From positions 1 to 64,000 of the forward strand of contig JAAYAG010000139.1 in assembly GCA_012719495.1 (NCBI GenBank): a stretch of 64,000 nucleotides of DNA, read 5' to 3'. The position numbers were made by a program, and so were the translations under genes. Below the pieces are notes generated by a model, which searched no databases, was not told the origin of the DNA, and saw only the letters and a list, made by a program, of their open reading frames with translations. Source of the DNA: Bacteroidales bacterium (GTDB lineage Bacteria; Bacteroidota; Bacteroidia; Bacteroidales; Prolixibacteraceae). Positions 1 to 7,075 of this stretch are shown here, piece by piece (position 1 is the first letter of the stretch; each line of letters starts with the position of its first letter).

Positions 1-123
1 TATCGGTAAAGCTTATTGCTAATGGGTTGCTCCCCAGCAGAGCCCATGTCCTCTTCCACTTTACGGCAATAATTTACTAAAACAAAATTTAAAAATCACC
101 AACTATTTTTTGCCACATTACCT

Positions 124-158
124 AAAAAAGAAAGGGCACCAATATGGATACCCTTTGA
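124..158 (-). terminator. Rho-independent terminator after the DUF937 gene
   Basis: Read on the minus strand, a hairpin with arms AAAGGG (131-136) and CCCTTT (151-156) is followed by a run of T. It sits about 22 bases past the DUF937 stop and closes the two-gene minus-strand unit. Confidence 0.7.
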
Positions 159-179
159 TTATTTCTAAGAAATAGCATT

Positions 180-776
180 TTATCTGTTTTTCCTCATCTT
201 TCCAAGGAATGACATTCCCATTTCGGCAATATCGTCGATTACGCTTCCATCGTTATCACGGTCGAGGAGTTGGGCAACAAAACCTTGAGATTTTCCAGAT
301 CCCTGATCTGAAGAATTTAGCACTGAGTTCAGTATACCGCCTAGTACATTGGAGTCGCGTCCGCCCGCACTGCTTTTCCCAAGATACCCCATTACGATAG
401 GGGCTGCAATTTCTAGTATTTTTGAAGCCGCAGAGCCACTCAATCCTGTATCGTTACTTATGTAACTTTCAACTTTTTGTTTTTTTCCTCCCAGAACGTG
501 CTTCAAAATTCCGGCTCCATTTGCCATGGCAGGGTTATTGAGAAAATCGCCAAGGTTATCGAGCAAGCTTCCATCGTGATCACGAGCTATTGCGTTACGC
601 AATGACTCAGCGCCTACGGCAGAACTGTTATTGCGAGCAAGAGCATTCATTAAAATGGGTATAGCATCGCCTAATGCACTTTTTGCTTGCTCAGGAGTAG
701 CTCCAGCTTGCTTACTAATCGTTTGTAACGAGTTATCATCGAATTGAGATAGGATAGAACTTATTAAATCGCTCAT
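180..776 (-). CDS. DUF937 family protein (YidB-like)
   Basis: 198 residues, cytosolic-looking, with no signal peptide. The N-terminal block (about residues 1-75) with SALGDAIPILMNALARN, then a Gly/Asn-rich linker and a second helical block (about 105-140) ending in IAAPIVMGYLGK, is the usual DUF937 layout. Two acidic DHDGSLLDNLGDF / DNDGSVIDDIAEM segments (about residues 66-77 and 172-183) resemble calcium-loop or dockerin-like DxDxDG motifs. The molecular function of the family is not established. It follows the helical protein at 805-1200 by 28 bases on the same strand and probably shares its transcript. Confidence 0.8.
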   Translation of the reverse strand: MSDLISSILSQFDDNSLQTISKQAGATPEQAKSALGDAIPILMNALARNNSSAVGAESLRNAIARDHDGSLLDNLGDFLNNPAMANGAGILKHVLGGKKQKVESYISNDTGLSGSAASKILEIAAPIVMGYLGKSSAGGRDSNVLGGILNSVLNSSDQGSGKSQGFVAQLLDRDNDGSVIDDIAEMGMSFLGKMRKNR

Positions 777-804
777 GATATTAATTATTAGTTAAATAAA
801 CTAT

Positions 805-1200
805 TTACGGTTGACTTCCAGCATGAGAGCCAGTTTCATTATTATCATTTTTCCCTTTTACACGGTCAACTAAATCATCGGTAAAATCGTCGGCTTTATT
901 GACAATGTTTTTACCGGCAACTTTTGCCTTTTCTACAAGATCTTCAGCTTTGTCTTCCATTTTATTGGCAAAACCTTTAATTTTATCTTTTACTCCACTC
1001 TGTTCAAGCTCTTCAATTTTGTCTTCTACAAAATCTTCAGCCTTATCGATCAATTCCCCAGCTTTTTTATACGCTTCGGTTTCTTTAAACTTGTCTGCTG
1101 CATCGTCGAGCAGATCACCTGCTTTGTTTGCAAACTCTCTTGCCTTGTCAAAAATGCTTTCTTTTTTTTGTTCAGAGGCTTCATTAAATTCTTGTTCCAT
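805..1200 (-). CDS. Lys/Glu/Ala-rich amphipathic helical protein (LEA/YtxH-like)
   Basis: 131 residues almost wholly of Lys, Glu, Asp, Ala and hydrophobics at helical spacing, with repeating AxxxAxDLLDxAxDKFK-type units. There is no signal peptide, membrane segment or cysteine. The composition resembles LEA-like, apolipoprotein-like or YtxH-like stress proteins that coat membranes or remain disordered until bound. The Gly/Asn/Ser-rich tail (from about residue 114) looks unstructured. It is the upstream gene of a pair with the DUF937 protein. No family assignment is certain; a stress role is only inferred from composition. Confidence 0.65.
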   Translation of the reverse strand: MEQEFNEASEQKKESIFDKAREFANKAGDLLDDAADKFKETEAYKKAGELIDKAEDFVEDKIEELEQSGVKDKIKGFANKMEDKAEDLVEKAKVAGKNIVNKADDFTDDLVDRVKGKNDNNETGSHAGSQP

Positions 1201-1631
1201 AATTAATTACGCTATTGTTGTTAAAAAATAATTCATTGGGATAATCAAATTGAAAAACAGAGTATCTCAATTGAAAAAAATCTTTAGTGTTGTGATAACT
1301 AAAAGCCTATTTTTAGGATTAACCGTTATCATCACAAATTCATATTTTTTTCAAGTTAAGATATTCAAAGAAAAAAGTCTATTAAAAAAATAAGATTTTA
1401 GAAATAAAATTATTTTAATTATGAAAATAATTTTATTTAACATTAAAAGAATAGAATCTAACTATAAGAAAAAAAGATACTTAATTCATTAAACAGCTTG
1501 TCAAAGTCGTCAACACAACCTAAGTTAAGAAGGAAAAGGATGTTGTTTTTTTTAGAGAAGATACAATACTACCTAATGGCGTTTTCTATAGCATATACTA
1601 TAAAAATAAAAAGGGGCATTGCCCCTTTTTA
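1201..1631. other. AT-rich intergenic region with one imperfect inverted repeat
   Basis: No convincing gene. The arms GTGATAAC (near 1295) and GTTATCATCAC (near 1328) could fold into a long interrupted hairpin on either strand, upstream of the 805-1200 gene. The end of the region is the terminator of the Hpt gene. No consensus promoter could be placed. Confidence 0.4.
1608..1630 (-). terminator. Rho-independent terminator of the Hpt gene
   Basis: A nearly perfect palindrome, AAAAAGGGGC-att-GCCCCTTTTT, begins directly after the Hpt stop codon (1632-1634). Confidence 0.9.
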
Positions 1632-1979
1632 TTAACTTATTTTTTTAATCTCCTCCTGAAGTTCTCCAACTGCTGCATCGCATTGTTCGATGAACATATT
1701 CACATAATCTGGGTAGGTTTCAACTTCGGCATTTGCTTCGGTTAATAACTGGAGTTTTTTAAGGTTTTTCCCAAGTTCTTCCATCCCAACTATAAGTACC
1801 GATGATTTTGCTTTATGTGCCTCTTTTCCAAGATCGACATAATTCTTATCATTGAGATATGTAGTTAGGTTAACCTTAAATTCATCTACTTGCGCAAGGA
1901 ACATTTCCACCATCTCGATTACTATACTGCTCTCTCCGCCTGTAATTTCCTTCAAATAACTAAGATCTGTGTAAGCCAT
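1632..1979 (-). CDS. Orphan Hpt-domain phosphotransfer protein
   Basis: 115 residues forming one four-helix Hpt domain. The phosphoaccepting site is H55 in EAHKAKSS (residues 53-60), matching the HxxKxS pattern of Hpt proteins. There is no attached kinase, receiver or membrane segment, so it would act as a soluble shuttle between a hybrid histidine kinase and a response regulator encoded elsewhere. It is a single-gene unit, opposite to gcvT, with its own terminator overlapping the stop region. Partners cannot be identified from the window. Confidence 0.85.
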   Translation of the reverse strand: MAYTDLSYLKEITGGESSIVIEMVEMFLAQVDEFKVNLTTYLNDKNYVDLGKEAHKAKSSVLIVGMEELGKNLKKLQLLTEANAEVETYPDYVNMFIEQCDAAVGELQEEIKKIS

Positions 1980-2103
1980 TGTATTTTGTATTTATCTTGA
2001 CTCCACAATATTAAGAAAAAATGGTTTTCTACCCAAATAATCACTTATTCTTTTACTTATTAGATTTATGACTTTTTTCATAAAATGGCTTTCTCTTTAG
2101 CTT

Positions 2104-2111
2104 TAGTTTTG
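2104..2111 (+). promoter_or_regulatory. Putative -7 box of gcvT
   Basis: TAGTTTTG matches the Bacteroidota TAnnTTTG -7 element and lies 32 bases before the gcvT ATG. No clear TTTG -33 box is visible, so confidence is moderate. Confidence 0.5.
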
Positions 2112-2142
2112 CGTTGTTTGCATTTGAAAAAAACGTTTTATT

Positions 2143-3225
2143 ATGAAGAACACTCCTTTTACAATGTTTCATGTAGCGGCTGGCGCCAGAATGATGCCTT
2201 TTGCCGGGTACAATATGCCTATAGAATATTCAGGGATCAAAGATGAACACATGATTGTTCGCAATGGGGTAGGGGTCTTCGATGTTTCGCACATGGGCGA
2301 AATATGGGTTAAAGGTCCTGATGCCCTCAATTTTATCCAGAAAGTTTGCTCGAACGATGCTTCAGTATTGGTGCCAGGTAAAGCGCAATATTCTTGTTTT
2401 CCTAACGGGAAAGGTGGAATAGTCGACGATTTATTGGTTTATTTTTTTCAGCCTGATAAATATTTGTTAGTAGTAAATGCGGCTAATATTCAGAAAGATT
2501 GGGAGTGGCTTGTTTCTCAAAATAATATGAATGTTGAACTCGAAAATGCTTCTGATCGCATTGCACAACTTGCGGTTCAAGGGCCTAAGGCTTTACAAGT
2601 TCTACAAAAACTAACCGATGTTGATTTGGCTGCTATTCCGTATTATTCATTTGTTGTTGGTTCAGTTGCAGGCGTTGAAGATGTTATTATATCGGCTACC
2701 GGATATACCGGTGCAGGAGGTTTCGAATTATATTTTTATAATGAATACGCCCCTTTTATTTGGGAGAAATTATTTAGCGCAGGTGAAGAATTTGGTATAA
2801 AGCCAATTGGACTTGGTGCGCGCGATACCCTTCGTCTCGAAATGGGGTATTGTCTATACGGAAACGATATTGACGATACAACATCTCCGATTGAAGCAGG
2901 GCTTGCATGGATTACTAAATTCACTAATAATAAAAATTTTATCGACCGTGATCTCCTTTTTGCTCAAAAACAACAAGGGGTGAACAGAAAACTACGTGGC
3001 TTCAAAATGATTGACAAGGGAATTCCTCGCCATGGGTACGAAATTACCGATGCTAGTGGTAAGATTATTGGGACTGTTACTTCGGGCTCAATTTCTCCAG
3101 TACTGGGTATTGGAATTGGAATGGGTTACATCAATGGTTCATTATCTAATTTAGGATCTGAAATATATATTTCTGTACGAAATAAGCTTCTTAAAGCAGA
3201 AGTTGTTAAGACACCGTTTATCTGA
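2143..3225 (+). CDS. gcvT: Glycine cleavage system T protein (aminomethyltransferase)
   Basis: 360 residues, the normal GcvT length. GcvT transfers the methylene group from the aminomethyl-lipoyl H protein to tetrahydrofolate, releasing ammonia. Family features are the opening [34 protein letters not shown] (about residues 45-54), the folate-binding [11 protein letters not shown] segment and the [19 protein letters not shown] block near residue 230, followed by the C-terminal GcvT_C barrel. It is monocistronic, with the other gcv genes absent here, which is common. It is followed by a strong terminator. Confidence 0.97.
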   Translation: MKNTPFTMFHVAAGARMMPFAGYNMPIEYSGIKDEHMIVRNGVGVFDVSHMGEIWVKGPDALNFIQKVCSNDASVLVPGKAQYSCFPNGKGGIVDDLLVYFFQPDKYLLVVNAANIQKDWEWLVSQNNMNVELENASDRIAQLAVQGPKALQVLQKLTDVDLAAIPYYSFVVGSVAGVEDVIISATGYTGAGGFELYFYNEYAPFIWEKLFSAGEEFGIKPIGLGARDTLRLEMGYCLYGNDIDDTTSPIEAGLAWITKFTNNKNFIDRDLLFAQKQQGVNRKLRGFKMIDKGIPRHGYEITDASGKIIGTVTSGSISPVLGIGIGMGYINGSLSNLGSEIYISVRNKLLKAEVVKTPFI

Positions 3226-3253
3226 AAAGATAAACTTTACTAACCAAGTATTC

Positions 3254-3282
3254 AGTCCCGTTCAAAAAACGGGACTTTTTTT
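3254..3282 (+). terminator. Rho-independent terminator of gcvT
   Basis: Arms AGTCCCG (3254-3260) and CGGGACT (3270-3276) with a TTTTTTT tail. Confidence 0.92.
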
Positions 3283-3318
3283 GTAACAATAATCACCATG
3301 ATCTGTTGTTAATAAATG

Positions 3319-3326
3319 TATTTTTG
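3319..3326 (+). promoter_or_regulatory. Putative -7 box of trxB
   Basis: TATTTTTG fits TAnnTTTG, 37 bases before the preferred trxB ATG. No -33 element was recognised. Confidence 0.5.
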
Positions 3327-3363
3327 AAAGAAAAATTTGATAATAACTAAAAAAAATAACAAC

Positions 3364-4356
3364 ATGTTTGATTCATTAAATTTAACATCATCGTCGCAAA
3401 CTCAACCTGTTGGCAGTGAAGCTGAGAAGGTGAAGTGTTTGATAATAGGCTCTGGCCCAGCGGGATATACTGCTGCTATATATGCTGCCCGCGCTAATTT
3501 GAAACCCGTAATGTACGAGGGGCTGCAACCAGGAGGGCAATTAACAACAACTACCGAAGTAGAAAATTTTCCAGGATATCCAAATGGCATTACCGGACCT
3601 GAATTGATGGAGGATCTTAAAAAACAGGCTCAACGTTTCGGAACAGATATTCGTTGGGGGCTTGCCACTGCTGCTGACTTATCCCAAAGACCATTTAAAG
3701 TGACCATCGATAGTTCGAAACGTGTAGAAGCAGAGGTTCTTATCATTGCTACTGGTGCTACAGCGAAATATCTTGGGTTACCCGATGAACAAAAATATGC
3801 TGGCGGTGGAGTTTCGGCTTGCGCAACTTGCGATGGTTTTTTCTATCGTGGGAAAGATGTAGCTGTTGTTGGGGGTGGCGATACTGCTGCTGAAGAAGCT
3901 ATTTATTTGGCTGGTTTGTGCAACAAAGTATATTTAATTGTACGCAGAGATGAGCTTCGGGCTTCGAAAGTTATGCAAGAAAGAGTTGCCAAAACTCCAA
4001 ATATTGAAGTGCTCTGGAAACATCAAACCAAGAGTTTGTTCGGAGATAAGGTGGTTGAAGGTGCCGAATTATATAAGAATAGAGGCGAAGCAAACGAAGA
4101 AATCGTGCGCATAAAAATTGATGGTTTTTTCCTTGCCATCGGGCATAAACCGAATTCAGATATTTTCAAAAACTATCTTGAACTCGATGAGGTTGGCTAC
4201 ATAAAGACAATTCCAGGAACATCAAAGACAAATATAGATGGCGTTTTTGCTTGTGGTGACGTGCAGGATCCTCATTACCGACAGGCCATTACTGCAGCCG
4301 GTTCTGGTTGTATGGCTGCCATCGATGCCGAAAGGTATCTTTCTGAAAATGCATAA
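3364..4356 (+). CDS. trxB: Thioredoxin-disulfide reductase
   Basis: 330 residues from ATG 3364; an in-frame TTG at 3337 would add nine Lys/Asn-rich residues and is less likely. The enzyme reduces thioredoxin with NADPH through FAD and a redox disulfide. The FAD-binding GSGPAGYTAA is at residues 29-38, the active-site CATC at residues 153-156, the NADPH-binding GGGDTAAEEA follows, and GVFACGDVQD is near the C terminus. The first 22 residues (MFDSLNLTSSSQTQPVG...) are a short low-complexity extension ahead of the FAD domain. It has its own promoter and terminator. Confidence 0.96.
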   Translation: MFDSLNLTSSSQTQPVGSEAEKVKCLIIGSGPAGYTAAIYAARANLKPVMYEGLQPGGQLTTTTEVENFPGYPNGITGPELMEDLKKQAQRFGTDIRWGLATAADLSQRPFKVTIDSSKRVEAEVLIIATGATAKYLGLPDEQKYAGGGVSACATCDGFFYRGKDVAVVGGGDTAAEEAIYLAGLCNKVYLIVRRDELRASKVMQERVAKTPNIEVLWKHQTKSLFGDKVVEGAELYKNRGEANEEIVRIKIDGFFLAIGHKPNSDIFKNYLELDEVGYIKTIPGTSKTNIDGVFACGDVQDPHYRQAITAAGSGCMAAIDAERYLSENA

Positions 4357-4374
4357 CATTGAGAAGATAATGAA

Positions 4375-4404
4375 GGGCTGGAATTTATTTTCCGGCTTTT
4401 TTTT
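4375..4404 (+). terminator. Rho-independent terminator of trxB
   Basis: Arms GCTGGAA (4377-4383) and TTCCGGC (4390-4396), with one G-U pair, followed by eight T. Confidence 0.85.
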
Positions 4405-4555
4405 ATATGAATTTGTTGGGTGTAAAATTTCGAGAACGCTTTATTTGAAATGTCTTTAATGAAATCTGATACTATTGATTAATCTTTGAAAGGCGAAATG
4501 TTAATGAGAAAACTGAGAAGAAAAAGGAATATATATATAACAAAAAAGTGGATCC

Positions 4556-4618
4556 ACAGTTGTTTTAATCTTATACAACTGTAAAACCACAGCTAAATTT
4601 ATTCAAAACAGAATAAAT
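4556..4618 (-). terminator. Two small hairpins after the first microprotein gene
   Basis: A perfect inverted repeat ATTTATTC/GAATAAAT (4597-4604, 4611-4618) and a second ACAGTTGT/ACAACTGT (4556-4563, 4575-4582) lie just past the stop codon of the 4625-4714 gene on the minus strand. A T-run follows the second after about eight bases. They are AT-rich and therefore weak, but they are the only candidate 3' end for that transcript. Confidence 0.4.
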
Positions 4619-4624
4619 GAAAAA

Positions 4625-4714
4625 TTATGCTGCTTTGGTTCTTTTCATTTCACTTACAAAAGCAATTCCTACTGCAATTAAAAAAACTCCTAATGCGATT
4701 CCTAAGTACAACAT
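4625..4714 (-). CDS. Single-pass membrane microprotein A (29 aa)
   Basis: A 29-residue frame starting MLYLGIALGVF and ending MKRTKAA. One hydrophobic helix (residues 2-20) is followed by a basic tail, giving a likely N-out/C-in single-pass inner-membrane peptide. It is supported as a gene because 15 of its first 20 residues are identical to the microprotein at 4916-5008 and 10 of 20 match the one at 5161-5241, all on the same strand. A TAnnTTTG box lies 28 bases upstream and a 21-bp-period repeat array lies about 80 bases upstream. Function unknown; possible roles are a small membrane-complex subunit, kinase modulator or envelope-stress peptide. Confidence 0.65.
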   Translation of the reverse strand: MLYLGIALGVFLIAVGIAFVSEMKRTKAA

Positions 4715-4742
4715 GGCTTTTTCTTTTAATTAGTTAGTAGTA

Positions 4743-4750
4743 CAAATTTA
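4743..4750 (-). promoter_or_regulatory. -7 box of microprotein A
   Basis: On the minus strand TAAATTTG, a full match to TAnnTTTG, giving a leader of roughly 25 bases. No TTTG -33 element is at the expected distance, which would suit an activator-dependent promoter. Confidence 0.55.
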
Positions 4751-4793
4751 TGCTAAAAATCAATCCATTGAAAGGGGTAAAAGCCTCCTTTTT

Positions 4794-4844
4794 ATGAACG
4801 TGCTTTATTTGTTGACGAACGTTCATAATTTGTTGACGAACGTA
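4794..4844 (-). promoter_or_regulatory. Triple 21-bp-period direct repeat, LytTR-like operator
   Basis: Three nonamers in exact 21-bp register: minus-strand TACGTTCGT (4836-4844), AACGTTCGT (4815-4823) and CACGTTCAT (4794-4802). The first two match the published LytTR-regulator site [TA][AC][CA]GTTN[AG][TG], which occurs as pairs with 12-13 bp spacers; the third misses one position. The array lies 42 bp upstream of the -7 box of microprotein A. A second, weaker array of the same period precedes microprotein C. Confidence 0.55.
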
Positions 4845-4856
4845 TAAAATGGAATA

Positions 4857-4885
4857 AAAAAAATGCCCCCAAAGGGCATTTTTTA
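4857..4885 (-). terminator. Terminator of microprotein B
   Basis: Arms AAAAAATGCCC and GGGCATTTTTT around a CCAAA loop form a strong bidirectional-looking hairpin, 30 bases past the stop of the 4916-5008 gene on the minus strand. Confidence 0.8.
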
Positions 4886-4915
4886 TTGCGAGAGTGGGTT
4901 CTGTTGCAGCTAAGC

Positions 4916-5008
4916 CTAAAATATTGTCTTTGTTTTTTTCGATTTGGTAACAAAGGCAATTGCTACAGCTGTCAAAAATATTCCGAAAACAATTCCTAAG
5001 TACAACAT
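4916..5008 (-). CDS. Single-pass membrane microprotein B (30 aa)
   Basis: A 30-residue frame starting MLYLGIVFGIF and ending KSKKTKTIF: a 19-residue hydrophobic helix followed by a Lys/Thr-rich basic tail. It is a close paralogue of microprotein A (15 of the first 20 residues identical), with substitutions that keep hydrophobicity, which argues for selection at the protein level. It is followed by a strong terminator. No TAnnTTTG box was found directly upstream, and no terminator separates it from microprotein C, so it may be the second gene of a C-B transcript. Function unknown. Confidence 0.65.
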   Translation of the reverse strand: MLYLGIVFGIFLTAVAIAFVTKSKKTKTIF

Positions 5009-5160
5009 GGCTATTTATTTATTAAATTGATAAAGTATTAGTTAATAAGTGTTTAATTCTTTTTTGTTCTTTTTTGTCGACACCATATAATGCTGTGCTA
5101 TTAGAACAAGCTTTTGTCGAATTGTTCATTTTACCTTGTAAAAGAACTTTTCCCGGAGAT

Positions 5161-5241
5161 TTAATTCTTTCCGCTTAGACCTAAATACGATAAGCCAACA
5201 GCCAGAAAGAAAACTCCTATTGCAATTAGTATGTATATCAT
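5161..5241 (-). CDS. Single-pass membrane microprotein C (26 aa)
   Basis: A 26-residue frame, MIYILIAIGVFFLAVGLSYL followed by GLSGKN. It is nearly all membrane helix with a short polar tail. It shares the Y3, G9, F11, A14 and V15 pattern with microproteins A and B and is the most distant of the three. It has its own TAATTTTG box 23 bases upstream and a pair of 21-bp-period repeats whose distance to that box (63 bp) equals the distance of the middle repeat to the box of gene A. Function unknown. Confidence 0.6.
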   Translation of the reverse strand: MIYILIAIGVFFLAVGLSYLGLSGKN

Positions 5242-5263
5242 AGCTGTAATTATTAAATATTTA

Positions 5264-5271
5264 CAAAATTA
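5264..5271 (-). promoter_or_regulatory. -7 box of microprotein C
   Basis: On the minus strand TAATTTTG, a full match to TAnnTTTG. It overlaps the edge of a perfect inverted repeat TAAGAC/GTCTTA (5270-5287) that could be a further operator. Confidence 0.5.
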
Positions 5272-5335
5272 AGACAAAATAGTCTTAAATAAAAGTATTC
5301 CATAAATTATTTTATTGTATTGGTATGAAGTTTTG

Positions 5336-5365
5336 ACAAACGTGTTATTTTGTGTGACGAATGGA
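5336..5365 (-). promoter_or_regulatory. 21-bp-period direct repeat pair, LytTR-like operator
   Basis: Minus-strand CACGTTTGT (5336-5344) and TCCATTCGT (5357-5365) are 21 bp apart. Each misses one position of the LytTR consensus. The placement relative to the microprotein C -7 box repeats that of the 4794-4844 array relative to gene A. Confidence 0.4.
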
Positions 5366-5431
5366 TGTAAATTGTCCACCAAATTTTCGAAATACTTCAC
5401 TAAAAATACACTGGCAGCAGTCTCTATTTGT

Positions 5432-5461
5432 TTTGCGAGGTTGATTGAAAGCTTATCTTTG
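5432..5461 (+). promoter_or_regulatory. Promoter of gltX
   Basis: TTTG (5432-5435) and TATCTTTG (5454-5461) with an 18-bp gap: a full Bacteroidota -33/-7 promoter 18 bases before the gltX ATG. It also shows that the long in-frame extension upstream of 5480 is not coding. Confidence 0.75.
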
Positions 5462-5479
5462 CTAAAAAATTTTAAAGAA

Positions 5480-7006
5480 ATGGAAAGCCAGAAAGTTAGG
5501 GTAAGATTTGCGCCCAGTCCGACAGGGCCATTGCATATTGGGGGAGTACGTACCGCGTTGTTTAACTATTTGTTTGCCAAGAAAAATAATGGTGATTTTT
5601 TGCTGCGTATCGAGGATACCGACCAAACTCGTTTTGTTCCCGGAGCCGAAAATTATATAATGGAAGCACTGGAGTGGTGTGGAATTAAAGTTGACGAGGG
5701 AATCCGTGAGGGCGGTCCACATGCGCCATACCGGCAATCGGAGCGTAAAGCAATGTATAAAAAATATGCCGATCAGCTTGTGGCTGCCGGAGATGCTTAT
5801 TATGCATTTGATACCCCGGAAGAGCTTGACCAGTTGAGAACTGCTGCAGAATCAAAAGGTGAAACCTTTACATATAATGCAGAAACCCGCGTGTCGCTTT
5901 GTAATTCGCTAACCATTACCGAAGCTGAAGTTAAAGCAAAAATGGAAAGAGGCGATCATTACGTGATACGGTTTAAAATGCCATCGAATGTTGACGTCTC
6001 TGAAGTAGATATGATTCGAGGGTTGGTAACCTTTAATACCGACAGGCTCGATGACAAAGTCCTGTTCAAATCGGATGGCATGCCAACATATCATCTTGCG
6101 AATGTAGTCGACGACCACTTAATGGAGATATCCCATGTGATTCGCGGCGAAGAATGGTTGCCATCGATGCCGTTGCACGTTCTTTTATATGAAAAATTGG
6201 GTTGGAAACATCCTCGTTTTGCACATCTCCCGCTGATTCTAAAGCCTGTTGGCAAAGGAAAACTTAGTAAGCGTGACGGAGATAAAATGGGATTCCCTGT
6301 TTTTCCATTATTATGGACTGATCCTTTTACCGGGGAAATTTCAAAAGGGTATCGTGAAGATGGCTATTTCCCCGATGCTTTTGTGAACATGCTTGCTTTT
6401 CTTGGATGGAACCCCGGTACCGAACAGGAGATTTTTTCAATGGATGAACTCATTAAAGCTTTTGATCTTGAGCGGGTAGGAAAGTCGGGATCGAAATTCG
6501 ACCCTGAAAAGACAAAATGGTTCAACCATCAGTATATGCTTCGAAAACCGGACTCAGAAGTTGCCGGTTTGTTTAAAGAGTTTCTTGCTGGACGTGGAAT
6601 TACTTGCGACGATTCATACATTCAACGCGTTGTTTCGATGATAAAGGAGCGCGCTGTTTTTATTCCCGACCTTTGGGCACAAGGATCTTACTTTTTTGAA
6701 GAACCCAGCGAGTATGATGAGCAATCTATTAAGAAACGTTGGAAAGAAGGTGTCCCACAGATGATGTCTGAAATTGGAGATGTACTTTCCAGCTTTGATG
6801 GTACCTGGGAGGCCTCGTCGATTAAAGAATGTTTCTCCGAATTCATGAACAGCAAAGGTTGGGGATTTGGTTTGGTAATGAATGCCTTTCGTATTTGTAT
6901 TGTTGGGGCAGCCATGGGTCCCGATTTATTTGAAATCTGTGAAATGATAGGAAAGGAAGAAACCTTACAGCGCATCGATAAGGCGGTGAAAACAATTGTT
7001 TTGTAA
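5480..7006 (+). CDS. gltX: Glutamate--tRNA ligase
   Basis: 508 residues from ATG 5480. The open frame continues upstream to 5315, but the family begins at this ATG (KVRVRFAPSPTGPLHIGG) and the promoter lies between. It charges tRNA-Glu with glutamate. The class I signature HIGG is at residues 19-22 and the KMSKS equivalent is GKLSKRDG. The insertion after it (FPLLWTDPFTGEISKGYREDGYFP) is typical of Bacteroidota GltX. The anticodon-binding C-terminal helical domain is complete. It is monocistronic with a strong shared terminator. Confidence 0.97.
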   Translation: MESQKVRVRFAPSPTGPLHIGGVRTALFNYLFAKKNNGDFLLRIEDTDQTRFVPGAENYIMEALEWCGIKVDEGIREGGPHAPYRQSERKAMYKKYADQLVAAGDAYYAFDTPEELDQLRTAAESKGETFTYNAETRVSLCNSLTITEAEVKAKMERGDHYVIRFKMPSNVDVSEVDMIRGLVTFNTDRLDDKVLFKSDGMPTYHLANVVDDHLMEISHVIRGEEWLPSMPLHVLLYEKLGWKHPRFAHLPLILKPVGKGKLSKRDGDKMGFPVFPLLWTDPFTGEISKGYREDGYFPDAFVNMLAFLGWNPGTEQEIFSMDELIKAFDLERVGKSGSKFDPEKTKWFNHQYMLRKPDSEVAGLFKEFLAGRGITCDDSYIQRVVSMIKERAVFIPDLWAQGSYFFEEPSEYDEQSIKKRWKEGVPQMMSEIGDVLSSFDGTWEASSIKECFSEFMNSKGWGFGLVMNAFRICIVGAAMGPDLFEICEMIGKEETLQRIDKAVKTIVL

Positions 7007-7024
7007 AGAAACATCAGATCAATA

Positions 7025-7062
7025 CAAAAAAGGCGCTTCCGAAACCGAAAGCGCCTTTTTTA
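7025..7062. terminator. Bidirectional terminator between gltX and the 7076 gene
   Basis: AAAAAGGCGCTT and AAAGCGCCTTTTT arms around a CCGAAACCG loop. A-runs and T-runs on both sides serve the two converging genes. Confidence 0.92.
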
Positions 7063-7075
7063 TAAGGTATATATT

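Noticed and set aside
3-77. Open frame of 24 codons at the left edge ending in TAA (SVKLIANGLLPSRAH...).
   Set aside because: It could be the end of a gene lying to the left, but it is too short and has no recognisable motif, so it was not called.
4808-4843. The repeated TTTGTTGACGAACGT read as a short CRISPR-like array.
   Set aside because: Only two near-identical 15-bp units with a 6-bp gap exist, with no spacers of CRISPR length and no cas genes.
5104-5127. A third LytTR-like site and promoter ahead of microprotein B.
   Set aside because: The stretch TGTCGAATTGTTC resembles the repeat only loosely, no partner lies 21 bp away and no TAnnTTTG box follows; B may be read from the C transcript.
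5315-5479. In-frame N-terminal extension of GltX.
   Set aside because: It lies upstream of a full TTTG-18-TAnnTTTG promoter and of the conserved GltX N terminus, and overlaps the LytTR-like repeats.
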